A stretch of 64,000 nucleotides of DNA from positions 2,935,001 to 2,999,000 of the forward strand of contig NC_070575.1 in assembly GCF_026914185.1 (NCBI RefSeq). Direction: 5' to 3'. Each line of letters starts with the position of its first letter. Position 1 is the stretch's first letter. A model generated the notes under the pieces. That model was not told the DNA's origin, made no database searches, and saw only the letters and a list, made by a program, of their open reading frames with translations. The DNA comes from Puccinia triticina (Eukaryota > Basidiomycota > Pucciniomycetes > Pucciniales > Pucciniaceae). The position numbers were made by a program, and so were the translations under genes. Shown here piece by piece: positions 8,935 through 18,015 of this stretch.

Positions 8935-10830
8935 AGATGACAATCAATCCAAGGCTGTTGACTTCGCTCCAGACTCCCAAATTCACGATAACTTGGACTG
9001 TCCTGAAGGAGCTGAAGGAGCTGTGTCGACTTCCCCAAGAACTCAAAACGCAACTCAATTATCACATTTGGGAGATCAGGATGTTGACTCTAACCGCCAA
9101 GATCATACAGGGCATTCAACAACCAACATCCATACCAACCAGACAAGCAAAAGGCACAGCGTTTCTCAAGATGCACCTTGGATTCCAGGTATGTTTCTTC
9201 ATGCCGCAAACTGACTTAATCTTTGTTTTTGAAGAGCTAAATCATTGCTTCTAGGGTCCCTACCAACAAAGTAAGCCCTTTCAACATTCCTCCGCAGTCA
9301 CAAAGTTACTTTCAAAACTTGCGATTGTAAAGATAAGCTGGTTGAACTCTACAAAGCGTGGCAAACTTCTCAGAGCAATCTACCTGCTCAGGAAGATGTA
9401 CCCAACCCTCAAGAATCCACCGATAATCAAAAAATACAATCAGAAAATTACAACAATTGCGATAAGAATCAACTTGAGAAATTGCTGGCTCCTTTCCCGG
9501 TGTCAACGTCTGGCTTGTCAAAAAAAAAAACTGGTGTTGCTGTGCAAAGCATATGCCAAAATGGGTATATATGTTGGTATTCAATAGCATACTGACTGGA
9601 AGCTCACATCATTCCTCTATTATTCAGGCCAGCCAATGAAACTTTGCCGCTCAAATAAATCTCATGACCCATCTCGGCCGGACTTGCCCAATCAGCTGTC
9701 TATGGAAATAGACCCACTTGAAGTCATAGCAGAGGAACCTTGTAGCAATACGGCGGAAGGACTTGATGATGAAGTTATGCAGTCCCCACCACCTCCTCAA
9801 GCTCTGTTCCAACACCCAAAGCAAGTTTTCAGCCCTCCACTTCACACAACACCTTTGTTTCATCGTTGGAGATGGATTCCATTGCAGGGTATCTCAAAGT
9901 TCTTACTGACCTTCAGCTAAAAAACAAAAATTTGCTAATGATGCAATCATCAATTTCTGAGTGGTTCAACTGGGAGTTATTGTCAAGAATCAAAAACTTG
10001 ACCCCTGGATTCAAGTCTCTGGTTGAGTGGGCGGAAACCAATATTCAAGGCGGCAATTCTAGTGTTCAGAATGCCAGTTTTCCTCAGCGCGCTACCCCAG
10101 GCAAAGTATCAAGGGCCCAAACTCCTCGGGGAGGTTGCCTAGCTGCAAGTCAATTTATTTCTTGCTCTTTTCTTCCACAAGTAATGATACGTGTTGGTTT
10201 GTAGGACATGATTTGGACACACGTGGCGACGTTGTTTGGCCTAAGGTCTGGCCAGAAAATTCCACCGCCGGCAAGCCAAGCCAAGCGCCAGCAATGGGAG
10301 ACCCCCATCAATGAAGATGCAGAGATGGATGTATCGTATCATGACTCTAGAATCAATCTCAAGTCAGCGGACGGGTTCCCTTATCCTGAAGGGCCCGGTA
10401 ATCCAAATGCCACACCCGAAACGCTGAAGATAATTTGGCTAGAAATGGATTGCTGTGGGATTTCAGCATTTTGTCCCGATCTAGACAAGCCATACAACAA
10501 TCCTGAAAATATCTATCTGTGGAAGTTGGCAGTTGACACCTTTGTCAAACTAATCAAGTGCGGAGAATATTCCAGCATCAGTCTAGAGCAGTATGACCGC
10601 CCAACAATTGAAGCCGCAATGAATCGACATGTTGTGGATTCTTGGCAAAGGAGGTTATTTACCTTTTTTCCATGCTCATTTTGTGCCATAGAGCCAAATT
10701 TCATGTCTCTTCTGATGTTGTACTAAATTTTTCTTGTAGGTATTGCAAACAATGTCGCCAAACACCAGATGCCATCAGATCAGAAGCCAAATGTGCCAGG
10801 CAGGTAACTCGAGTAAACAAAGTGAGTCTT
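8935..10830 (+). pseudogene. Unrecognised multi-exon gene, 5' part, split by Gypsy-B
   Basis: Coding-like exons linked by GT-AG introns. About 8935-9188 reads EDDNQSKAV to DAPWIP, then GTATGT. About 9299-9560 reads HKVTFKTCDCKDKL to VAVQSICQN. A piece from about 9632 and another reaching 10133 (with WFNWELLSRIKNLTPGF) lie in different frames, suggesting a small indel or missed intron near 9780. 10205-10651 contains NPNATPETLKIIWLEM and LWKLAVDTFVKLIKCGEYS. 10741-10822 reads YCKQCRQTPDAIRSEAK. The intron starting GTGAGT at 10822 receives Gypsy-B. The 3' exons are at 16952-17402. I cannot name a domain. It resembles lineage-specific multi-exon genes of basidiomycetes, from memory only. Confidence 0.45.
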
Positions 10831-11019
10831 TGTTATGACTGATCTGTGGGAGAGAAGGACCGGGCTCTGGTACTTGACCTAGGATGATGTAGATTGCTAG
10901 ATGGGGAGAGTGAGAGGATCTCTCCCCTGCTCCCCCTTATGGAAGGGAGCTGTGACATGTATGTACAAGAGTGACATGTCCCCCAGAGTAGGCTATGGCG
11001 CGCGGTGCAGCTCATAACA
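10831..11019 (-). repeat. Gypsy-B 3' LTR (189 bp)
   Basis: In sense, starts TGTTATGAGCTGC and ends CAGTCATAACA. Identical to the copy at 16634-16822. Preceded on the plus strand by the GTCTT duplication. Confidence 0.95.
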
Positions 11020-11108
11020 CTACTCCGCCCTTAACGCCCAAGCCCCCGGCTCTGCGCTCTCGTCCCCAGGCAGCATTAAAAAACCCATTGGGTAAAAAAG
11101 CTTAGCCT

Positions 11109-14100
11109 TCATTTAAACCTCCTGGACCTCCTGTGTCTTGCCGCCGCCGTCGGGAATCTTGTGTTGAAATCCTCGAGTAGTTCTCTTGAATGCGCCAAAT
11201 GATCCTCCGGTTCCCAAGAGTTCTCTTCTGGTCCGTAACCTTTCCAGCCAATTAGGTATTCACGCCTTTTCCCTCTCTTTCTGCAGTCTAAAATCTGCTC
11301 CACCTCCCATTCCTCGTCCCCCTTGATTACCACTGGTCCTGGTCCATCCGCTTTCCGGCCCGGTATTGTGTCTGTTTCGTGTTTTCTAAGCTTTGACACA
11401 TGGAACACGGGGTGCACGCCGCGCATGGAAACGGGAAGAGTTAGTTTATAAACAGACGGCGAAATTTTTGAAGATACGGAAAAAGGTCCTAGCCATCTAT
11501 GCGCCAGTTTGGCGCTCGGTCTTGTTGTTGAGATGTGGCGACTATCCAGCCACACCGCGTCTCCGGCCTTCCACTCCGGGGTCTTTCTGACTTTGCGGTC
11601 AAATTGCTTCTTCATGTATTCCTGTGCCGCTTCCAGACTGGCCTTCAGTTCGTCCTGCGTTTCCGTTAGATTCTTCATACGCGCCTCCACCATCGGCAGA
11701 CACTGGTCGGGGTTTGGCACATCGCTAAAGGTAGGATCGAACCCATAGTTGGCTTTAAACGGCGACATCCCTATGGATTGGTGTTCATTGTTATTGTACG
11801 CGAATTCAGCTGTCGCCAGCAGAGGCTCCCAGTCGTCCTGTCGGTACCCAATGAAATGCCGCAAGTACTGTTCGATGGCTTTATTCACTATTTCCGATTG
11901 GCCATCGGTGCGTGGGTGATAAGCCGTTGACGGGCACAGGCGGATCCCCATACGCTTGCTCAATTCTCTCGTGATTTGCGATATGAACACGCTTCCCCGG
12001 TCTGATATGATTGTTTTGGGCGTCCCGTGAAGCTTCCAGACGTGACGCGTCATCAAATCCGCTAGTCCCTCCGCGTTAGTTGACTTGTTGCAGGCAATGA
12101 AGTGGGACATTTTTGTCAGTCGGTCTACCACCGTAAGAATGCAATACGCGCCGTTGGATTCAGGTAGATCCGTTATTAAATCATAAGAGATGTCGGTCCA
12201 GGGCCCCGCTGGTATTGGAAGGGGCTCCAACGTCCCAAAAGGCCGTTGGAGCGATGGTTTCACTCGCTGGCATGAGTCGCAGCCGTCAACGTATCGGTTA
12301 ATGAATTTCTTCATTGACGGCCATGAGAAGCAGCGCCTAACTAGCGCTAAGGTCTTAGCTCTCCCGGGGTGTCCAGCTAGGCGACTGTTGTGACGGCTTT
12401 GGAGGATTGCCGTCTTTAAGTTGTCATTGGCTGGCACCTCGATCCGGCCCTGTTGGTAGATCATCCCCTCGTGTACCGTGTAATCCTGTATGTGCTGTTG
12501 TCCTGCGTCCTTCGCATAGTCACTTATTAAACTCATCAGTCTGGGGTCCTTAGGTGTAGCTTCACGAATTAGATTCAGCAACTCTGTATCTAAGATGACT
12601 TCCCCTGTCTCTGCGACTGCCTCGTCCGCCTGTTCCTCTTGCACCCCCAGCACGTCCACTTGGAACCATCGGTCGGCGTCGTCCAGGTTTATTGATTCGT
12701 CGAGGAACCACTCGTCAATTTCCGCCGCCTCCGCGACCTCTGCGAATGTCCGCGGCGTTATATTCTCCGGTCGCAGCAACCGCCCAAAACTGAGCCGGTC
12801 CTCACGCCTTGGGGCCAAATCCGGGCGTCTTGATAAAGCATCAGGTTTGCCGGCCTGTTGACCCGGCCGGAACACAATCTCAAAGTCGAAGCAACCGAGG
12901 GTCTCCGCCCATCGCGCCTGGCGGCGCGTCAGCTTCTTAGTCGTCATAAAACTTTCCAGGTTGCGGTGGTCGGTGTAGACTATGGCCTCTAACCTATTAG
13001 GGTTTCCCTCGAGGTAATGTCGCCATTCTTTGAAAGACGCGACGATGGCGAGCAGTTCTTTATCGAAGATCTCGTAATTCCGCTCGGCTTGGATCAGGGA
13101 CCTAGACAGGAATGCTACCGGGTGAAGCTCCCCGTCTCGTTCACAGATCTGGGACAAAACCGCTCCTAGAGCAAAATCAGAGCAGTCGCACTCTAGGATG
13201 AACAGGCGGTACGGGTCCGCTATCTTAAGCACCGGTGCCGTCGTGAATGCCGTCTTCAGGGTATCAAAAGCCTTCTGGCACCGCGCATCCCACCTGAACT
13301 GTTGGTTGTCCTTCGTCAGGTCATGCAAGGGCCGTGTAGTCCCAGAAAAATGGTCGATGAATCTCCGGTAGAAGTTCGCGAACCCAATGAAGCGTTGTAA
13401 CTCCGTAGTATTTGTGGGGTTCGGCCAGTCGGACACTGCCTTGACCTTCCCTGGGTCCATTCGCACTCGGTTACAAGAGATCAGCAGGCCCAAATATTCC
13501 ACTTCGTCCCGCGAGAACTCGCATTTTTCTGGTTTGAGCCACAATGTGTGTTTACTGAGAATGTTGAGTAAACTGCAGACCGCCGCTTCGTGGTCTGAGC
13601 CCTTCTGGGTGTAGATCATTATGTCGTCGAGATACGCCGCTGTGTCTTTGCCGATGCGTCCCAGTAGAATGTCCTGGATAAAGAACTGAAAGAATCCGGG
13701 GGCCCCCGTAGGGCCGAACGGCATGGTCAACGGCGCAAACTGGCCGGCCCTACACACGAATGCCAGCTTCTCTTTGTCCCCTTCTGCTACTCGTAGGTTG
13801 CCGTACGCGTTGCGGAGATCAAGTTTAGTGAACGTGTCGGCATTAAGTAGGCTATCCACTAAATCCATTGTTAGTGGGAGAGGGTACTTATTTTTGACCG
13901 TAACCGCATTTAACTTTCTGTAGTCGAAACAAGGCCTAAGGTTGCCGTCCTTTTTTCCTGTGAACAGGACTGGTGCTGCCCATGGGGAAGTCGTCCTCCT
14001 AATGGTCCCGTGCTCCAGGCCTTCCTGGATCAGCACGTCAAGTGCCGCGTTTTCGGCCGGTGACAACGGGATAATTCGACTGGCCTGCGGCAGTGCACCT

Positions 14101-15457
14101 GGAACCAGGTCCACGCGGAAGTCGTACTTCCTTCTGGGGGGCAGTCTCTGGGCTTCGGATTTGCGGAACATATTCAAGTACCGGTGATACCGTTGGGGAA
14201 CTAGCTCTTTGGTCGAAATTTCCGGGTCGCCCTTTCTTGCCTCTGCGGCTATTCTTGCGGATGTAGACCATGCCACCTTTGCGGCGTCAACGGACGGCTG
14301 GGATCCTGCACTTTCTAGAAGAGATAACCGCTTGCCAGATGTCCCTAACAAGTTCAGATGACAAGGGAGGGTCCTGGACTCACATCGCGGGGGTGTTATC
14401 TCACACAAAGTGTGCACCCCCTCGTCATTTAACCTAGCGTGCCTCACGGGCTCCTCCCCGTCCTTTGAGGCTTATTGCGGTAAAGACGAAACCACCGCGG
14501 TGGCTGCGACGTGGTCCCTATTGTCGCCGCTGCGCGTAGAACTCGGCATCTGTAGTGGAAGTTCTAGAAGGGATGCCCGCTTGCCAGCGGTTCCTAATAA
14601 ATCTGGGTGAGGGTGGATGATCCTGGACTCACATCGCGGGGGTGTTATCTCACACAAAGTGTGCACCCCCTCGTCGTTTAACCTAGTGTGCCTCACGGGC
14701 TCCTCCCCGTCCTCCGAGGCTTGTTGCGGCAAAGACGAATTCACCACGGCGTCCGCGACAGCGTCCGGTACCTGTTGTAGGAGTTCCAGAAAGTGTACCC
14801 GCTTGCCAGCGGTTCTTAGGATTTCTTTGGGAGAATGGGGGGTTCTGGACTCACATCGCGGGGGTGTTATCTCACACATAGTGTGCACCCCCTCGTCATG
14901 TTGCCTCGCGTGCCTCACGGGCCGGTCCCCGTCTGTTGAGGCTCTTGTCGGCAAAGACAAAACTGCGTCTGCAGCCGCGATGGGGTCCTCCCTATTGGCT
15001 GTGGGGTCGTGAACCAGGCGTCGGTCCCGCCAGTCGATTAAGTGGCCATGATGCCGGATCCAGGGCATTCCGAGGATGCCATCGTAGGAGTCCTTGAGTT
15101 TGGTAATGATGAAAGTCAAAGGGGTGGGGTCGCTGTCCAGGAGTAGTTTGATCTCTCGAGAGGCTTGGCTCCTCGAGCCATCAAAGCCCGATACGGTCCT
15201 CTCAGAATGGGTGGTGCTGTCCTGCAGCCCCATCCCGTCAATAAAACGGTCGCTCATGACATCGTGGGTAGCCCCCGAGTCAACGAGGAAAATGGCGCTA
15301 ATGGGTGTGGCTAGAGGATGATGTGTAGGTTTGATTGCTAGTGATAAGAACAAACGGGGGTCGAGTTTGTTGGGGTGAATAACACTTGCCCCTATATCGG
15401 CTACTACAACATCATCGTTGCTCAGGTGCGGCACAACCGTCACGCCTGAGCGTCGCC
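11109..15457 (-). pseudogene. Gypsy-B pro-pol: protease, RT, RNase H, integrase, chromodomain, one TAA
   Basis: Read in the -1 frame after gag. Protease (VDSGATHDVMSD) comes first, then a region of three roughly 75-residue repeats (GVHTLCEITPPRCESR, LGTAGKR). One TAA at 14474-14472 stands where the sister repeats have CAA, so a C-to-T change is likely. The same frame continues for another 1,112 codons to 11109. RT has FDYRKLNAV and YLDD. RNase H has ECDCSD, KELLAIV and YTDHRNLES. Integrase has an H-H-C-C finger ending CDSCQRVKPS, Asp in SYDLITDLP, Asp in ISDRGSVF and Glu in GQSEIVNKA. A GPF-type segment (HRWLGPFSV) and a chromodomain (EWEVEQIL, YLIGWKGYG, NSWEPEDHL) close it. Without the TAA it would be complete; readthrough cannot be excluded. 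Confidence 0.9.
14389..14892 (-). repeat. Three copies of a conserved hairpin in the protease-RT spacer of Gypsy-B
   Basis: Copies at 14389-14421, 14638-14670 and 14860-14892. In sense each reads GGGGGTG, CACAC, a 3-base loop, GTGTG, six bases, CACCCCC: two stacked stems of 5 and 7 pairs with a one-sided bulge. The repeat unit is about 222-249 bp. The homologous hairpins in Gypsy-C keep the pairing with changed bases. Confidence 0.7.
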
Positions 15458-16480
15458 ATTTTTTGACCTCTCCGCTCTGCCGGCCCCATCACTCGTCCCC
15501 TCCCCTAACGTGAGTCGGCAAAGCTGTTCTTCTAACTCGGCGATCCGGGTTGCTTCCTTGGTCTTCCCCTTCTTCGGTTTGGTCGGGCACTCCCTTGCCA
15601 AATGGCCTTTCTCGCCACACCGGAAGCATTGGCCCGCGCGCATCATCTGCGCCTTCTCCGCCGCCGTAAGCTGTCCGCGCACCGCCGAGATGTCCATGCT
15701 GTCCGGGTCGCGGGGCTTGGGGGTGATTGGGTTCCCAATGTAGTCGAAGCCCCCAATCTTGTTGTTGATCCGCAAGGCGAGGTTGGAGACGTCGGCTAGG
15801 GTCGCGAACTGGGTCCGAGCAAGGACGAGCGCAAGGCGGACGTCCTTCTTGAGGCCTTGCGTGTAATGGCTGACGAGGGTTGCGGCCTCCCATCCCGTGT
15901 TGTGGGCGTGGATGGTGAACTGTTGAGTGTACTCCGAGACTGATTTGGTCTGCTTGAGCTGCCTGATTGCCCTCTCCGCCGTCGTCTTCTTCTCGGTGTC
16001 ATAGTACATCGCCTCGAACGCCTTCGTAAATTCCTGATACACAACCGGTGGGGCGTTGGGGCTGGTGTTGCAGGCCTTGAACATTGTTGGTTGGGCCCAG
16101 CTGCTCGCCTGGCCGGTCAGATACAACAGGGCGAACACGACCTTGGTCCTGTCGTCCGGGAAAGCGGTCGGGTTGGCGGCGATATAGAGGCTGACTTGAC
16201 TGGCGTAAACCTCGGCCTTCACGCCTCGGGTCCCGTCGAACTTGTCGGGAACGCCAATCTTCGGGCCTCGGGTTGGTGGATGTCCTCCTCCAGGCTGGGC
16301 TGCAGGTGCCGGCGCCTGTGCGGGGTCCTGGGCCTGGGCTTGACGGTGGGCTTCCTCGGCCTGTTGACGGGCGGCTTCGGCGACCGCACGGGCGGCCTCC
16401 GCTTGGCGACGTAGTTCGCGTTCTTCTTTCACGACTGCCATGAGGTCGGCGAGTTGGGTTTGGAGGGCCGCGGCGTCCAT
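15440..16480 (-). CDS. Gypsy-B gag (capsid-nucleocapsid)
   Basis: 346 residues, starting at an ATG about 150 bp inside the 5' LTR. Residues 10-50 form a Glu/Arg/Ala-rich coiled coil, followed by a Pro/Ala linker and a retrotransposon gag domain (about 85-225, with YLTGQASSWA and GLKKDVRLALV). A CCHC zinc knuckle lies at 285-298 (CFRC, then GHLAREC). The tail contains the AAA AAT slip site at codons SKN. It forms the particle and packages element RNA. Intact, and CpG-rich in codon use. The Gypsy-C copy has the same domain order. Confidence 0.9.
   Translation of the reverse strand: MDAAALQTQLADLMAVVKEERELRRQAEAARAVAEAARQQAEEAHRQAQAQDPAQAPAPAAQPGGGHPPTRGPKIGVPDKFDGTRGVKAEVYASQVSLYIAANPTAFPDDRTKVVFALLYLTGQASSWAQPTMFKACNTSPNAPPVVYQEFTKAFEAMYYDTEKKTTAERAIRQLKQTKSVSEYTQQFTIHAHNTGWEAATLVSHYTQGLKKDVRLALVLARTQFATLADVSNLALRINNKIGGFDYIGNPITPKPRDPDSMDISAVRGQLTAAEKAQMMRAGQCFRCGEKGHLARECPTKPKKGKTKEATRIAELEEQLCRLTLGEGTSDGAGRAERSKNGDAQA
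15458..15464 (-). promoter_or_regulatory. -1 frameshift heptamer A AAA AAT at the Gypsy-B gag/pro junction
   Basis: In the gag frame the sense bases read TCA AAA AAT GGC, in X XXY YYZ phase. The protease frame is the -1 frame and stays open from here. The same bases in the same phase are kept in Gypsy-C at 55851-55857, although the surroundings have diverged. Confidence 0.65.
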
Positions 16481-16622
16481 TATCAGGCGGCGACTTGGGG
16501 TTTCTGGCTTGGGTCTGTTCGGGGTGGGTTCTGTTTGGTTCTGGCGTGTGGTTTCGTCGGGGTTTCTTGATTCGGGTTCTGTTCGTTGTTCTTTCTGTCC
16601 TCGTCTCCGCGCTAAAAGAAAG

Positions 16623-16632
16623 ATCTAGCAAT
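16623..16632 (-). promoter_or_regulatory. Self-priming site of Gypsy-B
   Basis: Sense ATTGCTAGAT, starting one base after the 5' LTR end. It is the exact reverse complement of sense ATCTAGCAAT in the LTR (16705-16696). This suits Tf1-like priming, where the 5' end of the transcript folds onto this site, so transcription would begin near 16705. No tRNA-type site is apparent. Confidence 0.7.
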
Positions 16633-16633
16633 A

Positions 16634-16822
16634 TGTTATGACTGATCTGTGGGAGAGAAGGACCGGGCTCTGGTACTTGACCTAGGATGATGTAGATTGC
16701 TAGATGGGGAGAGTGAGAGGATCTCTCCCCTGCTCCCCCTTATGGAAGGGAGCTGTGACATGTATGTACAAGAGTGACATGTCCCCCAGAGTAGGCTATG
16801 GCGCGCGGTGCAGCTCATAACA
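16634..16822 (-). repeat. Gypsy-B 5' LTR (189 bp)
   Basis: Identical to 10831-11019. Followed on the plus strand by the second GTCTT at 16823-16827. It would contain the promoter, with the predicted RNA start at 16705. Confidence 0.95.
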
Positions 16823-17402
16823 GTCTTGATACAATCTATGTAACAGGGTAAGTAGCTTGGCTGATTTGTGTACATTCGGATAGCTACGCAACACCCAAAT
16901 CACGACAATCTTTGGCAAGCCCAAGTTAAGGCACCTACTGCCAATTGTTCAGGTTTGCTGCAGCAAGGATGAAACCGATGACAATGATGACTCCATGTCC
17001 ATTTGTTCCAAAAGTTTGACAAGTGATGTCCTCTCTGGTGAATCAGTGAGTACTGATAGCATTCCGCCACAGAACCCAGGGAATTTCACACATGCATTGT
17101 TGAAGCCTATCTTCACAAACAAAAATCCCAAGCGCTGCCAAGTGCTGAAGTATTATTGGTGCACTACTGCCGTAGACAATCTTATGATCATGTTAGATGA
17201 CCTCTGCTTTCAAAAGAATGTCCCCAAAAGACGTAGTGGTCCTTCTCCTGCTACGCGGACTCAACCTGAAAACCCAGTTATTAGTACCACCGCGCCGCAA
17301 CCCGGCCTACCGGCAAATTTTTACAATCAAGAATGGCTGGCAACCTTATCTCATGTTGAGGTGACAGCCTTGAAAATTGCTTCTCCAGCTATACCTATTT
17401 AA
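16823..17402 (+). pseudogene. Unrecognised multi-exon gene, 3' part, after the Gypsy-B insertion
   Basis: The interrupted intron continues (CTTGATAC to TTGTTCAG) and the last exon begins near 16952. It reads CCSKDETDDNDDSMS and later PGLPANFYNQEWLATL, and ends on a TAA after PAIPI near 17400. Together with the exons at 8935-10822 it forms one gene. The insertion lies within six bases of the splice donor, so normal splicing could still remove the whole element in principle. No known domain recognised. Confidence 0.45.
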
Positions 17403-18015
17403 ACCACGTTGCCTCTGCAGAAGTCCAGATATCATGTGGAAGCACTCACCTCGGGATCTCTGCTGATTTCCTTATCCTATTTGCTTTGATGCGGGCCAAC
17501 GACAGCGCAAAGAATAAGTTTTCCTACCACCTAAAAATACTGCCCTTTTCTATTCTACAACCAATCCCATTTCACGTTTAATTCTGCTGCATTACGAGGT
17601 ACATGGGCAAAGCTTTCCTCACTGTCATTTTAACCGTGGTCTTCGCATGCTGAAAATCCCCAGGATGTCACCAACCAAACCCAAAACCCCCCAAAGGTAA
17701 ATCTGACCACAACAAATGTGTTGCGCTATGGGAGCGCGCGGCAGTTGTGAGTCTGATCTCTAGAATGAATATATACATACAACAAACATACAAATGTAAA
17801 GGCATATTGAATATGTATTTATGTGAAAGTATTTACATAATTATGCATATGTTGTTTGTACCCTACCGGAATTCCGCAGCTATGCTACGTATGGGACGCG
17901 GGCCGCCACCAGTTGTTACTCCTATCTTTTTTGGTCAACTCTATCAATTCTTCAGGACTCTTCACTCCTCCAGGTTTCCGATCAATACCAACCATCAGGA
18001 AGAGGTATTGTTGAC
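17403..18015 (+). other. Intergenic stretch before the Tnp2 gene
   Basis: No gene supported. AT-rich with ATAC/ACAT runs near 17765-17850. An open frame at 17747-18094 mostly overlaps the start of the Tnp2 gene in another frame and is not believed. Confidence 0.4.

Larger units (their letters stand above)
10831..16822 (-). mobile_element. Gypsy-B: full-length Ty3/gypsy chromovirus
   Basis: 5,992 bp on the minus strand, between 189-bp LTRs that are identical base for base, flanked by the 5-bp target duplication GTCTT (10826-10830 and 16823-16827). Contents in sense order: 5' LTR, a self-priming site, gag, a -1 frameshift heptamer, protease, a repeated hairpin region, RT, RNase H, integrase with a C-terminal chromodomain, 3' LTR. 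Identical LTRs point to a recent insertion. The only defect seen is one in-frame TAA in pol. CpG is abundant, in sharp contrast to Gypsy-A. Confidence 0.95.

Noticed and set aside
8745..9254. 169-codon plus-strand frame
   Set aside because: It runs across likely splice sites at about 8860 and 8934, and its second half is in a different frame from the better coding reading at 8935-9188.
14617..15012. 131-codon plus-strand frame with repeated CTPSSFNLVCLTG peptides
   Set aside because: It is the reverse strand of the hairpin repeats within Gypsy-B pol.
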